Assembly (NCBI GenBank): GCA_963975495.1
Contig: CAXBID010000243.1
Location: 1 to 5,856 of the forward strand
Source: CAXBID01 sp963975495
Lineage (GTDB): Bacteria; Bacteroidota; Bacteroidia; Flavobacteriales; Flavobacteriaceae
Direction of reading: 5' to 3'
DNA: 5,856 nt
Part shown: positions 4,433 through 5,856 of the stretch, piece after piece
How the letters are laid out: each line of letters begins with the position of its first letter
How positions within the stretch are numbered: the stretch's first letter is position 1
The notes under the pieces: model-generated
The model's database searches: none
Told to the model about the DNA's origin: nothing
The model's input: the letters and a program-made list of their open reading frames with translations, nothing else
Position numbers and translations under genes: made by a program

Positions 4433-5689
4433 TTATTTTACAACTATAATATCGTTAATATTAGTGGTGTATCTAGGCGTTAAGCGTTCTTGCCGCATTT
4501 TCCAGGTGCGTTTTAAATCTTGATTGCCTAATTTAACTTTATGATCGGTATACTTAGAATTTAAATTATCTATGGCATGCATGAGGGGTTTGTGTTTGGG
4601 GTCTTCGTTTTGAAACATTTGTAATTGATGGTTATTTGTGGGGACCAAGCCCATAACAATAACGCCTGCCCGCTTATATTTTATGCCATTTTTGAAAATA
4701 CCGGTTACTGCTTGAACCGCTTGCTGGCTGATAATTAAACTAGAATCTGTTGGGTAAGGCAAACTAACCACTTTGCTGCCACGGTGCTGTTGGGTATCTT
4801 TTTTGTGTTTATCGCTACTTAACATCACGTAAATCATGTGGCAACTTGAACCTTGTTTACGTAGTTTTTCGGCACAACTTACGGCAAAGGTGGAAATGCG
4901 CTCCTTAATATTATCGATATCTGAATAGGTGTATTCGAAACTTCGGGTGGTGGCTATGGCGTGTTTTGTTTTTATCTCGTCTAACTTTATTTTAGAAATA
5001 CCTTCTAAATCTTTTTTGAGTTTCCAACCTGTAATTGAAAAGTTTTTTCGCACCCAATCATCAGAAAGTTGTGTGAAATCGAACGCTGTTTTACAGCCTT
5101 TTGCTTTTAATCGTTTTTGTAAACCCCTGCCAATACCCCAAACGTCTTCAACTTTTATCCATTTTAAAGCTTTCAATCGTTTTTCTTCAGAATCAATAAC
5201 ATAAACGCCTTTGGTTTGATTTGGAAACTTACGCGCTATTTTATTGGCTACTTTACTTAAAGCCTTTGTTGGTGCTATACCAACGCAGGTTGGAATACCT
5301 GTCCATTTTAAAATACGTTGCCGTATTTGATTTCCGTAATCTTGAAAATCATAATCGTTAAAGCCCTTAAACTCCAAAAAAGATTCGTCTATACTATACA
5401 CCTCAACATCGGGTGTAAATTGTTCTAAAATAGTCATAACCCGACTACTCATATCGCCATAAAGTGGGTAATTTGAAGAAAACACTTGAATATTGTTGGC
5501 TTTACAAAACCCTTCCCATTTAAAAATTGGTGCTCCCATGGGTAGATTTAATGCTTTTGCTTCGTCACTTCGCGAGATCACACAGCCATCATTATTACTT
5601 AAAATAGCAATGGGTTTGTTGCGTAAATTAGGGTTAAAAGCGCGTTCGCAAGACGCATAAAAGTTATTACAATCTACAAGGGCGTACAT
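4433..5689 (-). CDS. umuC: UmuC, Y-family translesion DNA polymerase (Pol V catalytic subunit)
   Basis: A 418-residue Y-family polymerase, close to the 422 residues of E. coli UmuC, that with UmuD' copies damaged DNA at the cost of mutations. The N-terminus YALVDCNNFYASCER holds catalytic Asp6 and the steric-gate tyrosine Tyr11; YSIDESFLEF supplies Asp101 and Glu102, so all three metal-binding acids are present. SNNDGCVISRSDEAKALN (31-48) is the finger segment. A helix-hairpin-helix motif, VWGIGRGLQKRLKAKG, lies at 183-198, the little-finger domain at about 245-350, and QLQMF (355-359) is a likely beta-clamp-binding motif. The C-terminal segment TWKMRQERLTPRYTTNINDI is the short domain usual in UmuC but not DinB. 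ATG at 5689 fits the family start; no upstream umuD exists in the visible 167 bp. An inverted repeat overlaps the start codon. Identity is secure. Confidence 0.96.
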   Translation of the reverse strand: MYALVDCNNFYASCERAFNPNLRNKPIAILSNNDGCVISRSDEAKALNLPMGAPIFKWEGFCKANNIQVFSSNYPLYGDMSSRVMTILEQFTPDVEVYSIDESFLEFKGFNDYDFQDYGNQIRQRILKWTGIPTCVGIAPTKALSKVANKIARKFPNQTKGVYVIDSEEKRLKALKWIKVEDVWGIGRGLQKRLKAKGCKTAFDFTQLSDDWVRKNFSITGWKLKKDLEGISKIKLDEIKTKHAIATTRSFEYTYSDIDNIKERISTFAVSCAEKLRKQGSSCHMIYVMLSSDKHKKDTQQHRGSKVVSLPYPTDSSLIISQQAVQAVTGIFKNGIKYKRAGVIVMGLVPTNNHQLQMFQNEDPKHKPLMHAIDNLNSKYTDHKVKLGNQDLKRTWKMRQERLTPRYTTNINDIIVVK

Positions 5690-5704
5690 GTGTATAAAAG
5701 TACG
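5683..5704. promoter_or_regulatory. CGTAC inverted repeat over the umuC start, candidate operator/promoter
   Basis: cgtac (5683-5687) and gtacg (5700-5704) are perfect inverted 5-base arms separated by 12 bp, about one helical turn plus between centres, and the dyad spans the umuC ATG. Overlapping it on the minus strand, 5695-5702 reads TACTTTTA, one mismatch from the Bacteroidota -7 consensus TAnnTTTG, five bases ahead of the ATG; no TTG lies at the expected -33 distance. If real, transcription would start close to the ATG and a bound repressor would block it. The dyad is visible; function is inferred, and the umuD upstream dyad has a different sequence. Confidence 0.3.
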
Positions 5705-5856
5705 GATTTTGTTTTTTAGACCTTTCGGATTTTAAAAATATAAGGGTTCAGAAGATAAAAAACATTATAAATTAGGGTGTTTAACCCTTCCGACTTTGAT
5801 TTCTTTTAGTGAAATCAAAGCCACCTTCCCTTAAAAAAGGGAAGGAGTTTTAAAAA
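5690..5856. other. Non-coding region upstream of umuC with terminal hairpins
   Basis: No gene is visible between the umuC start and the right edge. The first ~80 bp are A/T-rich. aagggtt (5742-5748) and aaccctt (5783-5789) form a wide 7-base dyad. The last 70 bp hold two adjacent strong hairpins, listed separately. The next gene and its direction are outside the window. Confidence 0.5.
5794..5845 (+). repeat. Tandem hairpins at right edge, repeat or terminator
   Basis: Hairpin one has arms ctttgatttc (5794-5803) and gaaatcaaag (5811-5820), ten perfect pairs with a 7-base loop. Hairpin two has arms ccttccctt (5824-5832) and aagggaagg (5837-5845), nine perfect pairs around an AAAA loop. On the plus strand the second stem is followed by ag and four Ts, a weak terminator tail; on the minus strand no T-run follows. 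From memory, ccttccc...gggaagg hairpins are another dispersed flavobacterial motif, so a repeat element continuing past the edge is the more likely reading. Confidence 0.45.

Noticed and set aside
4929..5204. Plus-strand frame of 91 codons inside umuC
   Set aside because: It is antisense to the intact polymerase gene and its product resembles no protein I recognise.

Overview
The window looks like a chromosomal stretch from a marine-type member of the Flavobacteriaceae (Bacteroidota). The grounds are an A+T-rich composition, an F1 beta subunit with a long insertion relative to E. coli, a short 92-residue epsilon subunit encoded right after beta, the absence of strong Shine-Dalgarno sequences, and intergenic DNA full of short inverted-repeat motifs that I associate from memory with flavobacterial genomes. 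A genus cannot be assigned from the sequence alone.

Layout. (1) 2-1829, plus strand: the end of an ATP synthase operon, with atpD (beta, missing only its first dozen or so codons off the left edge) and then atpC (epsilon). The 76-bp spacer between them holds a REP-like two-hairpin repeat and a perfect inverted repeat that includes the A of the atpC ATG. (2) 1851-1881: a strong hairpin plus T-run terminator between convergent atpC and the next gene. (3) 1921-3252, minus: a 12-TM sugar/proton MFS transporter of the FucP/GluP (FHS) type. (4) 3386-3829, minus: umuD, an autocleaving S24-family protein with intact Ser/Lys dyad and Ala-Gly cleavage site. (5) 3830-4432: 603 bp with no credible gene, a patchwork of interspersed-repeat remnants including a ~165-bp imperfect hairpin element with an 18-bp palindrome inside it. 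(6) 4433-5689, minus: umuC, a full-length Y-family polymerase with catalytic residues intact. (7) 5690-5856: noncoding, ending in two clean hairpins.

How the genes relate. atpD and atpC encode parts of one complex, the F1 sector of ATP synthase. umuD and umuC would together make an error-prone translesion polymerase (Pol V type), but their order is unusual: umuC lies upstream of umuD and is separated from it by repeat-filled DNA, so they are probably transcribed separately. The transporter has no visible functional link to either pair.

I see no undescribed protein system here. The observations most worth following are the structured repeats (one inside the ATP synthase operon, with a related copy in the umu gap), the inverted repeat at the atpC start codon, and the split, reordered umu pair with candidate operators at both starts.
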